64,000 nucleotides of DNA from Beijerinckia mobilis. GTDB taxonomy: Bacteria; Pseudomonadota; Alphaproteobacteria; Rhizobiales; Beijerinckiaceae. This document shows, piece after piece, positions 1 through 9,647 of the stretch (the first letter of the stretch is position 1; each line of letters begins with the position of its first letter). Both the position numbers and the translations under genes were made by a program. The stretch lies in contig NZ_JQJH01000020.1 in the NCBI RefSeq assembly GCF_000745425.1, positions 1 through 64,000 on the forward strand, given 5' to 3'. Under the pieces are notes generated by a model. It was not told the DNA's origin, searched no databases, and worked only from the letters and a program-made list of their open reading frames with translations.

Positions 1-1110
<1,110 letters not shown>

Positions 1111-1156
1111 GCTTCTGGCGGCCGGTAATACGGCCGCCACTTCGGTTTCAAAAATA

Positions 1157-1192
1157 AAGCCCGGTGCTGCAAAGCATCGGGCTTATTTATTT
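1157..1192 (+). terminator. Rho-independent terminator of tuf
   Basis: A 12-bp stem (AAGCCCGGTGCT at 1157-1168 with AGCATCGGGCTT at 1173-1184, one G-T wobble) closes a 4-base loop and is followed by TATTTATTT. A second, shorter GC hairpin (GGCGGCCG at 1117-1124 with CGGCCGCC at 1131-1138) lies between it and the stop codon. Confidence 0.85.
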
Positions 1193-1411
1193 CCGGTTGA
1201 GGCTTGTCCACGTCTGCGGGCGTCGGCTTGCTGGCGGACTTCCCTGAGGCCAATGGATTGACATCAGGGAGATTGGGTAAAGGCTGATGGTGACGAAGTG
1301 AGCGGCGTGAACGGAAAAAGCAACATTTCATTCCTTCAAAGCCGTTCAGGGATTTGAAGAACTGCTCGCAACCACTTGGAAATGCAATGTTGGCAGGTGC
1401 TCTTCGTGGTC

Positions 1412-1615
1412 TCAGCGATCCGAGCAGACGAGGCGGATTTCCTTGCGTGTCACGCCATAGCCTTCATCGAGCGACACTTCCTGATTGACGCAACCCGCCG
1501 GCGCGATCTCGCTGGCGTGTGCCTCGACCGTCTCGATACGGGGATTGACCAGAACAAAGGCAACGGCAATAGCGCTGAGGAACACAGCGGTAAGAAGGGC
1601 AACCGTCTTGAACAT
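1412..1615 (-). CDS. Small membrane-anchored protein of unknown function
   Basis: This is a 67-residue protein. Residues about 4-23 form one hydrophobic segment, either a signal anchor or an uncleaved signal peptide, and a short presumably periplasmic tail follows. The tail has two Cys residues bracketing a conserved-looking LDEGYGVTRKE block. I recognise this pattern (a Cys, then LDEGYGVSR, then a terminal Cys) from short hypothetical proteins of Rhizobiales; no function is known to me. I chose the internal ATG because it places the hydrophobic helix at the N-terminus; the frame is open further upstream to 1675. It stands alone between tuf and parC. Confidence 0.55.
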   Translation of the reverse strand: MFKTVALLTAVFLSAIAVAFVLVNPRIETVEAHASEIAPAGCVNQEVSLDEGYGVTRKEIRLVCSDR

Positions 1616-1825
1616 TGGGGAGATATTCCAGCGGGAGCGCAGATCATGCGCTGAATGACCCAAGGGTCCGATCATTGGTGTTTATCTATGGCCAAGCCGA
1701 AAATCCCGCTAGTGCTGGCGAGCAACACTGGTCAATACAATGAAGCATATTTAATAAATTCTTCCATCCCCATCGGAACAAACTACGAACTTGCCTGGAA
1801 TGCGCTGCTCGTTTAGGCGTTCGGC

Positions 1826-4099
1826 ATGGCCAAGACTCCCTCCCGCACCCCCGCAAGTTCACGCACAGCGCCTCCGGCGCCGCCAATGGGCGGAACGGAT
1901 CCCATCAATCTGCGCGAGGCGCTCGAGGAGCGCTATCTCGCCTATGCGTTGTCGACGATCACCGGGCGTGCTCTGCCCGACGCGCGCGATGGGCTGAAGC
2001 CGGTCCATCGCCGCATTCTCTACGGCATGCAGATTCTGCGGCTCGATCCCGGCACGGCCTTCAAGAAATGCGCGAAGATCGTCGGCGATGTCATGGGTTC
2101 GTTTCATCCGCATGGCGATCAGGCGATCTATGACGCCCTCGTGCGCCTCGCGCAGGATTTCTCCTCGCGTTATCCGCTCGTCGACGGTCAGGGCAATTTC
2201 GGCAATATCGACGGTGATTCGGCGGCTGCCTATCGCTATACCGAAGCACGGATGACCGAGATCGCGCGGCTTCTGCTCGAAGGCATCGACGAGGACGCGA
2301 TTGATTTTCGCGAAAATTATTCGGGGGATCAGAAGGAGCCGGTGGTTCTGCCCGCCGCGCTGCCCAATCTCCTCGCCAATGGCGCTCAGGGCATTGCAGT
2401 GGGCATGGCGACTTCGATCCCGCCGCATAATCTCGCCGAGCTTTGCGATGCCGCGCTCTATCTCATCCAGCACAAGAGTGCGACCAGCGATCAATTGCTG
2501 ACCTTCGTGCGCGGGCCGGACTTTCCCACCGGCGGCATACTCGTCGATTCCCCTGAGTCGATTGCCGAGACTTATCGCACCGGGCGCGGGGCCTTTCGTG
2601 TGCGGGCGCGCTGGGCCAGGGAGGAGGGCACGCGCGGCACCTATGTGATCGTCGTCACCGAAATCCCCTATATGGTGCAGAAGTCGCGGCTGATCGAAAA
2701 GCTCGCGGAACTGCTCAACGACAAGAAACTGCCTCTCGTCGCGGATATCAGGGATGAATCGGCTGAGGATGTCCGGATCGTCATCGAACCCAAGAGCCGT
2801 TCGGTCGAGCCCGAACTCCTCATGGAATCCCTGTTCAAGCTGACCGAACTCGAAACGCGGTTCCCGGTGAATATGAACGTCCTCGTCGATGGGGTCGTGC
2901 CGCGTGTCGTTTCTCTCGACGAGGCCTTGCGCCAATGGCTCGACCATCGCCGCGAGGTGTTGTTGCGCCGTTCGCGCCATCGCCTTGCCGAAATCGAGCG
3001 CCGGCTCGAAATGCTCGCCGGCATGCTGATCGTCTTTCTCAATCTCGATGAAGTCATCCGCATCATCCGCGAGGAGGATGAACCGAAGGAAGTCCTCAAG
3101 GCCACATTCACACTGACCGATCTTCAGGCCAATTACATCCTCGATACGCGTCTGCGCAGTCTACGCCGCCTTGAGGAAATGGAATTGCGCCGTGAGCACG
3201 AGAAGCTCGAAAAGGAGAAAAGCGATCTCGAAGAACTGCTTGCGAGCGAAACCAAGCAGTGGAAGGAGATCTCCGGCCAGATCCGCGATTTGAAGAAACG
3301 CTATGGCGAGACGACCGAGCTTGGACGCCGCCGCACGACATTCGGTGACATTCCCGATGTCGGTTCCGTCGATGTCACCGCGCTCATCGAGCGCGAGCCC
3401 GTGACCGTCATCGTTTCCGAGAAGGGCTGGATACGCGCCTTGAAGGGGCATGTTGCCGATCTCTCGACTTTGGCTTTCAAGGGCGATGACCAACTGGCCT
3501 TTCATTTCTTCGCCGAAACGACATCGAAGATCCTGGTGTTTGCGAGCGACGGCAAGGTGTTTACACTCGATGCCGCGAAACTGCCGGGTGGACGTGGCCA
3601 CGGCGAGCCGATACGTCTGATGATCGATCTCGGGGAAGGGGAAGCGATCACGGAGGTCCTTCCCTATCAGCCGGATACGAAATTGCTGCTGGCTGCTTCC
3701 GACGGACGCGGTTTCATTGTCGATGAGAATGATCTGATCGGCACGACACGCAAGGGCAAACAAGTGCTGAGCTGCGACGAGCCGGCACGCATGACTCTCG
3801 TGGTGCCGGCGGCCGGCGATCACCTCGCCATCATCGGTGAGAATCGCAAGCTCCTGATTTTCCCGCTCATCCAGATTCCGGAAATGACGCGCGGCAAAGG
3901 TGTCCGTCTGCAGAAATACAAGGATGGCGGCGTGAGCGACGCGAAAGCAATCGTTCTCGATACTGGCCTGTCCTGGCTGGATCCGGCGGGCAGGACCCAG
4001 ACTGTCGCCAAGGTGGATCTGAATGACTGGCTCGGAGAGCGGGGCGATGCCGGACGCCTGCCGCCGCGCGGCTTTCCGAAGAACAACAAATTTACATGA
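1826..4099 (+). CDS. parC: DNA topoisomerase IV subunit A
   Basis: ParC is the breakage-reunion subunit of topoisomerase IV, which decatenates daughter chromosomes together with ParE. The 757 residues begin with a disordered Pro/Ser-rich leader of about 25 residues. The winged-helix domain follows, with the HPHGD segment at 94-98 and the catalytic Tyr at 138 in the YRYTEAR motif. A coiled-coil tower (about 370-480) and a degenerate beta-pinwheel C-terminal domain complete it. The pinwheel lacks a canonical GyrA box, which favours ParC over GyrA. The quinolone-region positions equivalent to E. coli Ser80/Glu84 are Gln99 and Asp103. It appears monocistronic. Confidence 0.95.
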   Translation: MAKTPSRTPASSRTAPPAPPMGGTDPINLREALEERYLAYALSTITGRALPDARDGLKPVHRRILYGMQILRLDPGTAFKKCAKIVGDVMGSFHPHGDQAIYDALVRLAQDFSSRYPLVDGQGNFGNIDGDSAAAYRYTEARMTEIARLLLEGIDEDAIDFRENYSGDQKEPVVLPAALPNLLANGAQGIAVGMATSIPPHNLAELCDAALYLIQHKSATSDQLLTFVRGPDFPTGGILVDSPESIAETYRTGRGAFRVRARWAREEGTRGTYVIVVTEIPYMVQKSRLIEKLAELLNDKKLPLVADIRDESAEDVRIVIEPKSRSVEPELLMESLFKLTELETRFPVNMNVLVDGVVPRVVSLDEALRQWLDHRREVLLRRSRHRLAEIERRLEMLAGMLIVFLNLDEVIRIIREEDEPKEVLKATFTLTDLQANYILDTRLRSLRRLEEMELRREHEKLEKEKSDLEELLASETKQWKEISGQIRDLKKRYGETTELGRRRTTFGDIPDVGSVDVTALIEREPVTVIVSEKGWIRALKGHVADLSTLAFKGDDQLAFHFFAETTSKILVFASDGKVFTLDAAKLPGGRGHGEPIRLMIDLGEGEAITEVLPYQPDTKLLLAASDGRGFIVDENDLIGTTRKGKQVLSCDEPARMTLVVPAAGDHLAIIGENRKLLIFPLIQIPEMTRGKGVRLQKYKDGGVSDAKAIVLDTGLSWLDPAGRTQTVAKVDLNDWLGERGDAGRLPPRGFPKNNKFT

Positions 4100-4252
4100 A
4101 GATGATCCGTTTTGAGATGGGCTGATGCAGTGATCCTTCGGAAACCCTTTTTGCCGAGGAACCATGGTGGTTCTGGCGAATTGCTTCGCGGTCGAGCGTC
4201 AGGATATGCGGGCAGGATAGGGCGCCCTCAATGGGTGCCATGAGGTTATGCA

Positions 4253-5752
4253 ATGACATGCGAACTTTCTCTCGCGACGCTCGATCAAGTGGCGTCGCGG
4301 GTTGCGATCCCAGCCTATGCGCGTCAGGATCTCTCTGCCGGTATTCTGCATTTCGGCGTCGGCAATTTTCACCGGGCGCATCAGGCGGTCTATCTCGATG
4401 ACCTGTTCAATCTGGGGCAGGACCGCGACTGGGCGATTATCGGCGCTGGAGTCTTGCCTTCCGACCAGGTGATGCGTGAAAAGCTTTCGTCGCAGGATTG
4501 GCTGACCACAATCGTTGAGCAGGATAACAGCCGGACTGCCGCCCGCGTGACCGGTGCGATGATCGATATGCTGCCGGTTGGCGATCTGTCGGCGATTGTC
4601 GCTAAACTCGCCGACCCGGCCATACGCATCGTGACCATGACGATTACCGAGGGTGGCTATTTTCTCGATGCCAATAGCCGGTTCAATCCCGCGCATCCGG
4701 CGATTGTCGCGGACGCTTCGGAACCACAGGCGCCGAAGACAATATTCGGTCTCATCGTCGCTGGCCTGAAGGCGCGCAGGGAGCAGAATATTGCGCCGTT
4801 CACCATCGCTTCCTGCGACAACATTCCGCATAATGGCGAGGTGACACGTAGCGCCGTCACTGAACTCGCGCGTCTTTCCGATCCGGATTTTGCCAATTGG
4901 ATCGATGCCAATGTCTCCTTTCCAAATGCGATGGTCGATCGCATCACACCGGCGACGGGGGAGGCCGATAGAGTCAGCGTGCGGGAGGATTTCGGTATCG
5001 AGGACCGGGCCCCGGTCTATTGCGAGCAATTCCGGCAATGGGTGATTGAGGACAAATTCCCCGGCGGCCGTCCCGCTCTGGAAAAGGTCGGCGTCCAGTT
5101 CGTGCTCGACGTCTCACCTTATGAACTCATGAAGATCCGCATTCTCAACGGCGGCCATGCGGCCATCGCCTATCCAGCGGCATTGCTCGACATTCATTTC
5201 GTTCACGAGGCGATGGAAGATCCACTTATCCGGGCCTTTCTCGGCAAGCTGGAATGTGAGGAAATCATTCCTGTGGTGCCGCCGGTGCCGCATACAGATA
5301 TCGAGGCCTATTACCACGCGATCGAATGGCGTTTCTCGAACCGGCGTGTTGGCGACACGATTACCCGGCTGGCGCAGGATGGATCGAACCGGCAACCGAA
5401 ATTCATCCTTCCGACCACGAAGGACAGGCTGGCGCGCGGGGAAGATGTCGTCGGTCTCTCGCTGGTGTCTGCTTTGTGGTGCCGGTATTGCGCGGGATCC
5501 TCGGAGAGCGGCCATGCATTGGTTCTTGAGGATGCCCTTGCCGGAGCGCTGCGAGAGGCGGCACTAGCCGCCAGGACCGATCCATCGGCCTTTCTCGCTC
5601 TTGAGGAGATTTTTGGTGCTCTCGGCCATTCCGACCTGTTTTCCCGCCGTTTCGCCCATGCACTCCAAACGCTTTGGCGACAGGGAACGCGGGAGACATT
5701 GCAACTTTATCTTGACGATCGCTTGAGTGAGGATGCCGGGACAAACCTTTGA
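4253..5752 (+). CDS. Mannitol dehydrogenase-family NAD(P)-dependent polyol/uronate dehydrogenase
   Basis: This is a 499-residue member of the long-chain mannitol 2-dehydrogenase / fructuronate reductase family, cytosolic and NAD(P)-dependent. The N-terminal Rossmann domain carries HFGVGNFHRAHQ (about 33-44). The C-terminal domain carries the catalytic-Lys signature KIRILNGGHAA (near 285-296) followed by conserved His residues. Length and motifs fit mannitol 2-dehydrogenase (mannitol to fructose), but mannonate or arabinitol could be the substrate. No sugar transporter or kinase lies beside it, so the pathway is not shown by context. Its last 26 bases overlap the start of the AlkB-like gene, which suggests translational coupling. 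Confidence 0.85.
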   Translation: MTCELSLATLDQVASRVAIPAYARQDLSAGILHFGVGNFHRAHQAVYLDDLFNLGQDRDWAIIGAGVLPSDQVMREKLSSQDWLTTIVEQDNSRTAARVTGAMIDMLPVGDLSAIVAKLADPAIRIVTMTITEGGYFLDANSRFNPAHPAIVADASEPQAPKTIFGLIVAGLKARREQNIAPFTIASCDNIPHNGEVTRSAVTELARLSDPDFANWIDANVSFPNAMVDRITPATGEADRVSVREDFGIEDRAPVYCEQFRQWVIEDKFPGGRPALEKVGVQFVLDVSPYELMKIRILNGGHAAIAYPAALLDIHFVHEAMEDPLIRAFLGKLECEEIIPVVPPVPHTDIEAYYHAIEWRFSNRRVGDTITRLAQDGSNRQPKFILPTTKDRLARGEDVVGLSLVSALWCRYCAGSSESGHALVLEDALAGALREAALAARTDPSAFLALEEIFGALGHSDLFSRRFAHALQTLWRQGTRETLQLYLDDRLSEDAGTNL

Positions 5753-6341
5753 AATAGCCGCCCGCCTCTCGTTGCCGGACGCCGACATACGCTATGCGCC
5801 TGTCTTCGATATGGGTGCGCGCGCCGAGGAATTGTTGCGGGCTCTGATCGATGAAACACCCTGGCGGCAGGATCCGATCATCCTGTGGGGAAAATCAATG
5901 CTGCAGCCGAGGCTCATCGCCTGGTATGGCGACCCTGGCTGTGTCTATCGCTATTCCGGGCTGAGTCTTGTGCCCTTGCCTTGGACGGAACGGCTGGCGG
6001 CCCTAAAGAGCCACGTCGAATGCACAGTCGGTTATCGCTTCAACAGTGTGCTCGTCAATTATTACCGGGATCACAAGGATAGTATGGGATTTCACAGCGA
6101 TGACGAAAAGGAACTCGGTCCCCAACCCGTCATCGCTTCCGTGAGCCTCGGCGCCGAACGGGTCTTCGTGCTGAAGAGCCGGCGTGATACTGAGGCGAGA
6201 CCATTCCGGCTGAAACTTGCGAGCGGCAGCCTGTTGCTGATGCAGGGGAATACGCAGGCCAATTATAAACATGGCATTCCCCGGCAATCGTCCGTGCTTG
6301 GACCGCGGATCAATCTGACCTTCCGTCGGATCCTCGTTTGA
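5727..6341 (+). CDS. AlkB-like 2-oxoglutarate/Fe(II) dioxygenase
   Basis: This 204-residue protein resembles the ALKBH2/3-type branch of AlkB enzymes, which remove alkyl lesions such as 1-methyladenine from DNA or RNA by oxidative demethylation. Visible features are the NYY(R)DHKDSMGFHSDDE block with the iron ligands His123 and Asp125, the distal His182 in KHGIPR, and the 2-oxoglutarate Arg in PRINLTFR (194-200). The start is a GTG at 5727 or the ATG at 5733, both inside the end of the dehydrogenase gene. The gene ends 15 bases from the convergent TauE gene. No Ada-like regulator is nearby. Confidence 0.88.
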   Translation: MRMPGQTFEIAARLSLPDADIRYAPVFDMGARAEELLRALIDETPWRQDPIILWGKSMLQPRLIAWYGDPGCVYRYSGLSLVPLPWTERLAALKSHVECTVGYRFNSVLVNYYRDHKDSMGFHSDDEKELGPQPVIASVSLGAERVFVLKSRRDTEARPFRLKLASGSLLLMQGNTQANYKHGIPRQSSVLGPRINLTFRRILV

Positions 6342-6356
6342 GAACGTGTGTCTTGA

Positions 6357-7124
6357 TCACATGAAATTTTGCACGCTGCGATAGAGCACGTAAGCGGCAA
6401 CACCGAAGATCAGGATCGAAAAGGCCTTGTTGAGGGCTCCTTTGTAGCGGGAAAGGTAGAGCGCTGCCTTGACGCCCAAATAGGCTCCGAGAAAACCGCC
6501 GGCCATGAATTCAACGGCAATGCGCCAGTCGATAAGGCCGGAAAAGGCATAGTTGATAGCGGTTGTCAGACCGAATGTGCCGACGGCGAGAAGCGATGTC
6601 GCCGCCGCATTGATCATCGGCATGCCGGTAGCGAGCACTAGCCCCGGAACGACGAGAACACCGCCGCCAATGCCAAAGAAACCGGCGGCGATGCCGACGG
6701 CGAAAGCCGCGAGAACAATGGTCGAAAAGCGTGTCTCGGAATCGGCGTTGAGCTTTTCGGCGCGGATTGGTTTCAGCATTGTCAGGCCGATGCCGATCAT
6801 GGCGAAGCCGAACAGGAAGACCACCTTGTCGCCATTCAGCGATTTGCCGAGTGTCGAGCCGATATAGGCGCCCACCATGCCGATGAGCGCGAACAGGATG
6901 GCTTCACGCCAGCGTATGCGGCCGGTTCCCATCTGGCTCAGGAAACTGACATAAGCATTGACGGAAACGGCGACGGCGCCCGTGCCGATCGCCACATGCG
7001 CGGGAGCGATGCCGACCAGATAGATCAGCAATGGCGTCGCGAGAACCGATCCTCCTCCCCCGACGACGCCGAGAGAGAAACCGGAGAAACCGCCGGAAAG
7101 AAAGGCGAGTATGTCCCGCAGCAT
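6357..7124 (-). CDS. TauE/SafE-family membrane exporter
   Basis: A 255-residue integral membrane protein of the TauE/SafE (DUF81) family, whose members export sulfite, sulfoacetate or related anions. The two family repeats are visible: the first carries GFSLGVVGGGGSVLATP near the N-terminus, the second carries GIAAGFFGIGGGVLVVPG near residue 150. About eight hydrophobic segments are seen. The ATG at 7124 was chosen because it directly precedes the first helix; the frame is open to 7238. Lying next to a persulfide dioxygenase that makes sulfite, a role in sulfite removal is a reasonable inference, although a 280-base gap and a repeat separate it from that operon. Confidence 0.85.
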   Translation of the reverse strand: MLRDILAFLSGGFSGFSLGVVGGGGSVLATPLLIYLVGIAPAHVAIGTGAVAVSVNAYVSFLSQMGTGRIRWREAILFALIGMVGAYIGSTLGKSLNGDKVVFLFGFAMIGIGLTMLKPIRAEKLNADSETRFSTIVLAAFAVGIAAGFFGIGGGVLVVPGLVLATGMPMINAAATSLLAVGTFGLTTAINYAFSGLIDWRIAVEFMAGGFLGAYLGVKAALYLSRYKGALNKAFSILIFGVAAYVLYRSVQNFM

Positions 7125-7312
7125 GATCCTGCTTTCTGCACAGTTTGATTGGAAGGCGAAAAATGGGTTTGTATTCGCGAACGGAAGGAAACTTTTCATT
7201 CCATTTGCGGGTTTTTGGCTACGTTTTGAGGTCTCCAAGCGTTGCGGTAAAATAGGAACATCTGCAAAGGTTCCAACCGCTCGGCTATGCGACTCAAATC
7301 GCTATAGCGCTG

Positions 7313-7405
7313 GAGCATTTCCCGATAATGTTGAATCGCTTCGCGATTCCATCATTTTGAAAATGCGCTCTCTTTTGATTGAGCGTTTCGAAAACATCCG
7401 AAACG
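7313..7405 (-). repeat. About 95-bp dispersed imperfect palindrome, long copy 1
   Basis: Read on the minus strand, this stretch aligns end to end with 60944-61039 and, with an internal deletion, with 23104-23183. Shared modules in order are CGTTTCGG, GAAACGCTC, a GCATTTTCAAA core, an AATCGCGAAGCGATT hairpin (plus strand arms at 7333-7338 and 7344-7349) and GGGAAATGCTC. It abuts the stop codon of the ArsR gene at 7408. Confidence 0.65.
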
Positions 7406-7407
7406 TC

Positions 7408-7836
7408 CTACGTCTGCTGTTCGATCCGCGCGAATACGGCAGCGGCACCAAGGCGGTTTAATGGTTTGTCGCGCTTTTCCTCGGGGCAGGGCAATATGCC
7501 CTGCAGAATACCCGGCAAGACATGGAGGAGTACGAGAACCCTTTGATCGCCGAGACGGTAGAATACCTGTTTGGCTTCCCTACGCGCTTCCACAAGCCCG
7601 GTGTCGCGAAGTTCCGCCAATTGTTGCGATAGCGTCGGCTGTTTGATGCCCAGTGTGTTTTCGAGGTCGCCGACGGAAAATTCACCGGCAGCGAGCATTG
7701 CAACAATCATCAGGCGGTTCGGATTGGCGAGAACCTTGAACAATTCGCCGGCGCTCTCGGCATCCTTGCGTGAGAGGGACGACGCCGAGGAAGACGACAA
7801 GCCATCATCTGAAAGCGTGGATGGTGAAGTATTCAT
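7408..7836 (-). CDS. ArsR/SmtB-family repressor, BigR/SqrR-like
   Basis: A 142-residue winged-helix protein and probable repressor of the adjacent sulfide operon. The HTH reads EFSVGDLENTLGIKQPTLSQ (52-71), followed by a beta-wing with AKQVFYRL. Family proteins BigR and SqrR sense persulfides through two Cys residues; here the position of the first (the LMIxC segment) is Ala46, and only Cys117 remains. The start at 7836 was chosen because upstream codons run into the dioxygenase gene; the gap to that gene is 11 bases, so they form an operon. The first 30 residues are Ser-rich and look disordered. ArsR membership is sure; the inducer is inferred from context. Confidence 0.85.
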   Translation of the reverse strand: MNTSPSTLSDDGLSSSSASSLSRKDAESAGELFKVLANPNRLMIVAMLAAGEFSVGDLENTLGIKQPTLSQQLAELRDTGLVEARREAKQVFYRLGDQRVLVLLHVLPGILQGILPCPEEKRDKPLNRLGAAAVFARIEQQT

Positions 7837-7847
7837 GGTTCTGCCGC

Positions 7848-8780
7848 CTACCAATTGGCTCCGGGGAAGGCATTCACCGGGATCTTCAGATAGTGACGGT
7901 GATTGTCTTCCGCAGGCGGCAATTGGCCGGCATTGATATTGACCTGAAGAGACGGAAGCAGCAGACGCGGCATCGGCAGGGTGCTGTCGCGTTTCGTGCG
8001 CAAGGCGACGAATTCGCTCTCGCTCTTGCCGGCGATATGGACATTGTGGCGTTTCTGCTCGCCGATCGTGCTCTCCCATTGCGGCTCGCGGCCCTCGGGA
8101 TAATCATGGCCGGTGAAGACACGGGTTTCGTCGGGCAAAGTGAGTAGAGTTTCGATGGAATGCCACAATTGGGCAGCATCGCCGCCGGGAAAATCGGCGC
8201 GGGCCGTGCCAGAGTGCGGCATGAATAAAGTATCATGAACGAAGACGGCATCACCGATCAGAAACGTCATCGATGCCGGTGTATGGCCCGGCGACGAGAT
8301 GATTTTCGCTTCCAGTTCGCCAATCCGCACGCTCTCACCATCCTTCAGCAGATGGTCCCACTGCGAGCCGTCGGCGGCGAATTGCGGCCAATTGTAAATC
8401 GTCTTCCAGAATTCCTGCACTTTCACGACGCCTTCGCCGATCCCTACCGGCACGCCAGTCTTGTCCCGTAGATAGGCGGTCGCCGAAAGATGATCCGCAT
8501 GGGGATGCGTATCAAAGATCCAGACCAGATTCAGATTGTGCTTTTGTATATGGTCGAGAAGCGCGTCAGCATTCCTGGTCGCGGTCGAGCCGGATTTGTC
8601 ATCATAATCCAGAACCGGATCGATGATGGCGCAGGCCCGGGTCGTCGGGCAGGTGACGATATATTGCACGCTGCCGGTCACGGGATCATAGATGGCATCG
8701 ACGAGCGGATTCGCCGCCGGATGAGCGACCGCCGCATCGGAGGGCAGGGACGTTTCTGAACGGGCGAGAACGGAGCTCAT
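7848..8780 (-). CDS. Persulfide dioxygenase-like metallo-beta-lactamase-fold protein (ETHE1/Blh type)
   Basis: A 310-residue enzyme of the metallo-beta-lactamase superfamily. The motif THPHADH (91-97) supplies the metal ligands, followed by SPGHTPAS and VHDTLF; the FTGHDY segment lies in the C-terminal part. ETHE1/Blh-type enzymes use one Fe(II) to oxidise glutathione persulfide to sulfite. The ATG at 8780 is preceded by GAGGAAA; the longer frame to 8837 would run into the peroxiredoxin gene. It lies between a peroxiredoxin (10-base gap) and the ArsR repressor, a bigR-blh-like arrangement. The persulfide substrate is inferred from family and context. Confidence 0.88.
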   Translation of the reverse strand: MSSVLARSETSLPSDAAVAHPAANPLVDAIYDPVTGSVQYIVTCPTTRACAIIDPVLDYDDKSGSTATRNADALLDHIQKHNLNLVWIFDTHPHADHLSATAYLRDKTGVPVGIGEGVVKVQEFWKTIYNWPQFAADGSQWDHLLKDGESVRIGELEAKIISSPGHTPASMTFLIGDAVFVHDTLFMPHSGTARADFPGGDAAQLWHSIETLLTLPDETRVFTGHDYPEGREPQWESTIGEQKRHNVHIAGKSESEFVALRTKRDSTLPMPRLLLPSLQVNINAGQLPPAEDNHRHYLKIPVNAFPGANW

Positions 8781-8790
8781 GGTCGTTTCC

Positions 8791-9540
8791 TCACAGTTTG
8801 CGAAGACGAAAATACCAGTCGTGGCCGGGCTGGTCATGAAAGGCCGGATCGGCCGATGTCATTGCCGCATCGAGTAGCGGCATATCGAAAACGGGGTCTC
8901 CCGAGTTCCATCCTTCCGGAGTGGCGACAGCGGCCTCATCGGAAATCTGCAGAGCCTCGACCGTCCGCAGGATTTCTTCTATCGAGCGGCCTGTGCTCAT
9001 CGGATACCAGGTGATCAGGCGGATGATGCCTTGCGGATCGATGATGAAGGATGCGCGCACGGTTGAACTATCGGCCGATTCCGGATGGATCATGCCGTAG
9101 GCGCTGGCGATAACCATCGACGGATCCTCGATGATTGGAAAAGGAATGGTCACACCGAAACGGTCCCTGATCGAACGTACCCAGGCGATATGTGCAAACA
9201 GACTGTCGATGGAGAGGGCGAGCAGATCGCATTGCAGCGCCTGAAACCTCTCATAGGCATGGGCAAAAGCGATGAACTCACTTGTGCAGACCGGGGTGAA
9301 ATCCGCCGGATGGGAAAAGAAGACGAGCCAGCGGCCGCGATAATCGGCAAGCGCACGCTCCCCCATCGTCGAGCGCGCGATGAAGAGTGGCGCGGAACTG
9401 CCGAGAAGCAGCGGTGCCGCAGCGCGCGCCGGAAATTTGTCACGCAAGGTCTCGTTCAAGGGAAACCTTTCATCGCAGGGCCGTTCACGTTCGAGAGAGA
9501 TGATCGCGGGCGAGACGATCGGAACGCTTCGTGCTTTCAT
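8791..9540 (-). CDS. 1-Cys (Prx6-type) peroxiredoxin
   Basis: A 249-residue AhpC/TSA-family thiol peroxidase. The peroxidatic Cys85 lies in SHPADFTPVC, and no resolving Cys is obvious in the C-terminal half. The Prx6-type C-terminal signature ATPEGWNSGDP is present. It reduces peroxides in the cytoplasm. The N-terminus has about 45 residues before the usual start of the domain, so a later start is possible, but no better ribosome site was seen. It is the first gene of the minus-strand operon peroxiredoxin-dioxygenase-ArsR and is divergent from sqr, suggesting that peroxide or persulfide removal is coupled to sulfide oxidation. Confidence 0.88.
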   Translation of the reverse strand: MKARSVPIVSPAIISLERERPCDERFPLNETLRDKFPARAAAPLLLGSSAPLFIARSTMGERALADYRGRWLVFFSHPADFTPVCTSEFIAFAHAYERFQALQCDLLALSIDSLFAHIAWVRSIRDRFGVTIPFPIIEDPSMVIASAYGMIHPESADSSTVRASFIIDPQGIIRLITWYPMSTGRSIEEILRTVEALQISDEAAVATPEGWNSGDPVFDMPLLDAAMTSADPAFHDQPGHDWYFRLRKL

Positions 9541-9551
9541 TTAAAACTTAG

Positions 9552-9584
9552 ATAATTTATATTATGTGAAATCGCAAGTGAAAT
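9552..9584. promoter_or_regulatory. Candidate operator in the divergent sqr / peroxiredoxin promoter region
   Basis: An AT-rich inverted repeat, ATAAT-TTAT-ATTAT (9552-9565), is followed by a direct repeat GTGAAAT at 9566-9572 and 9578-9584 (12-base period). It sits in the 107-base gap between two divergent transcription units. AT-rich palindromes are usual targets of ArsR-type repressors, so binding by the product of 7408-7836 is plausible but not shown. Confidence 0.35.
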
Positions 9585-9647
9585 TATGGCGCGATTCCAT
9601 ACGGCCAAACTCGTTCCGGCCGGCCCTAATCCCCCTAGGAGTTCTTC

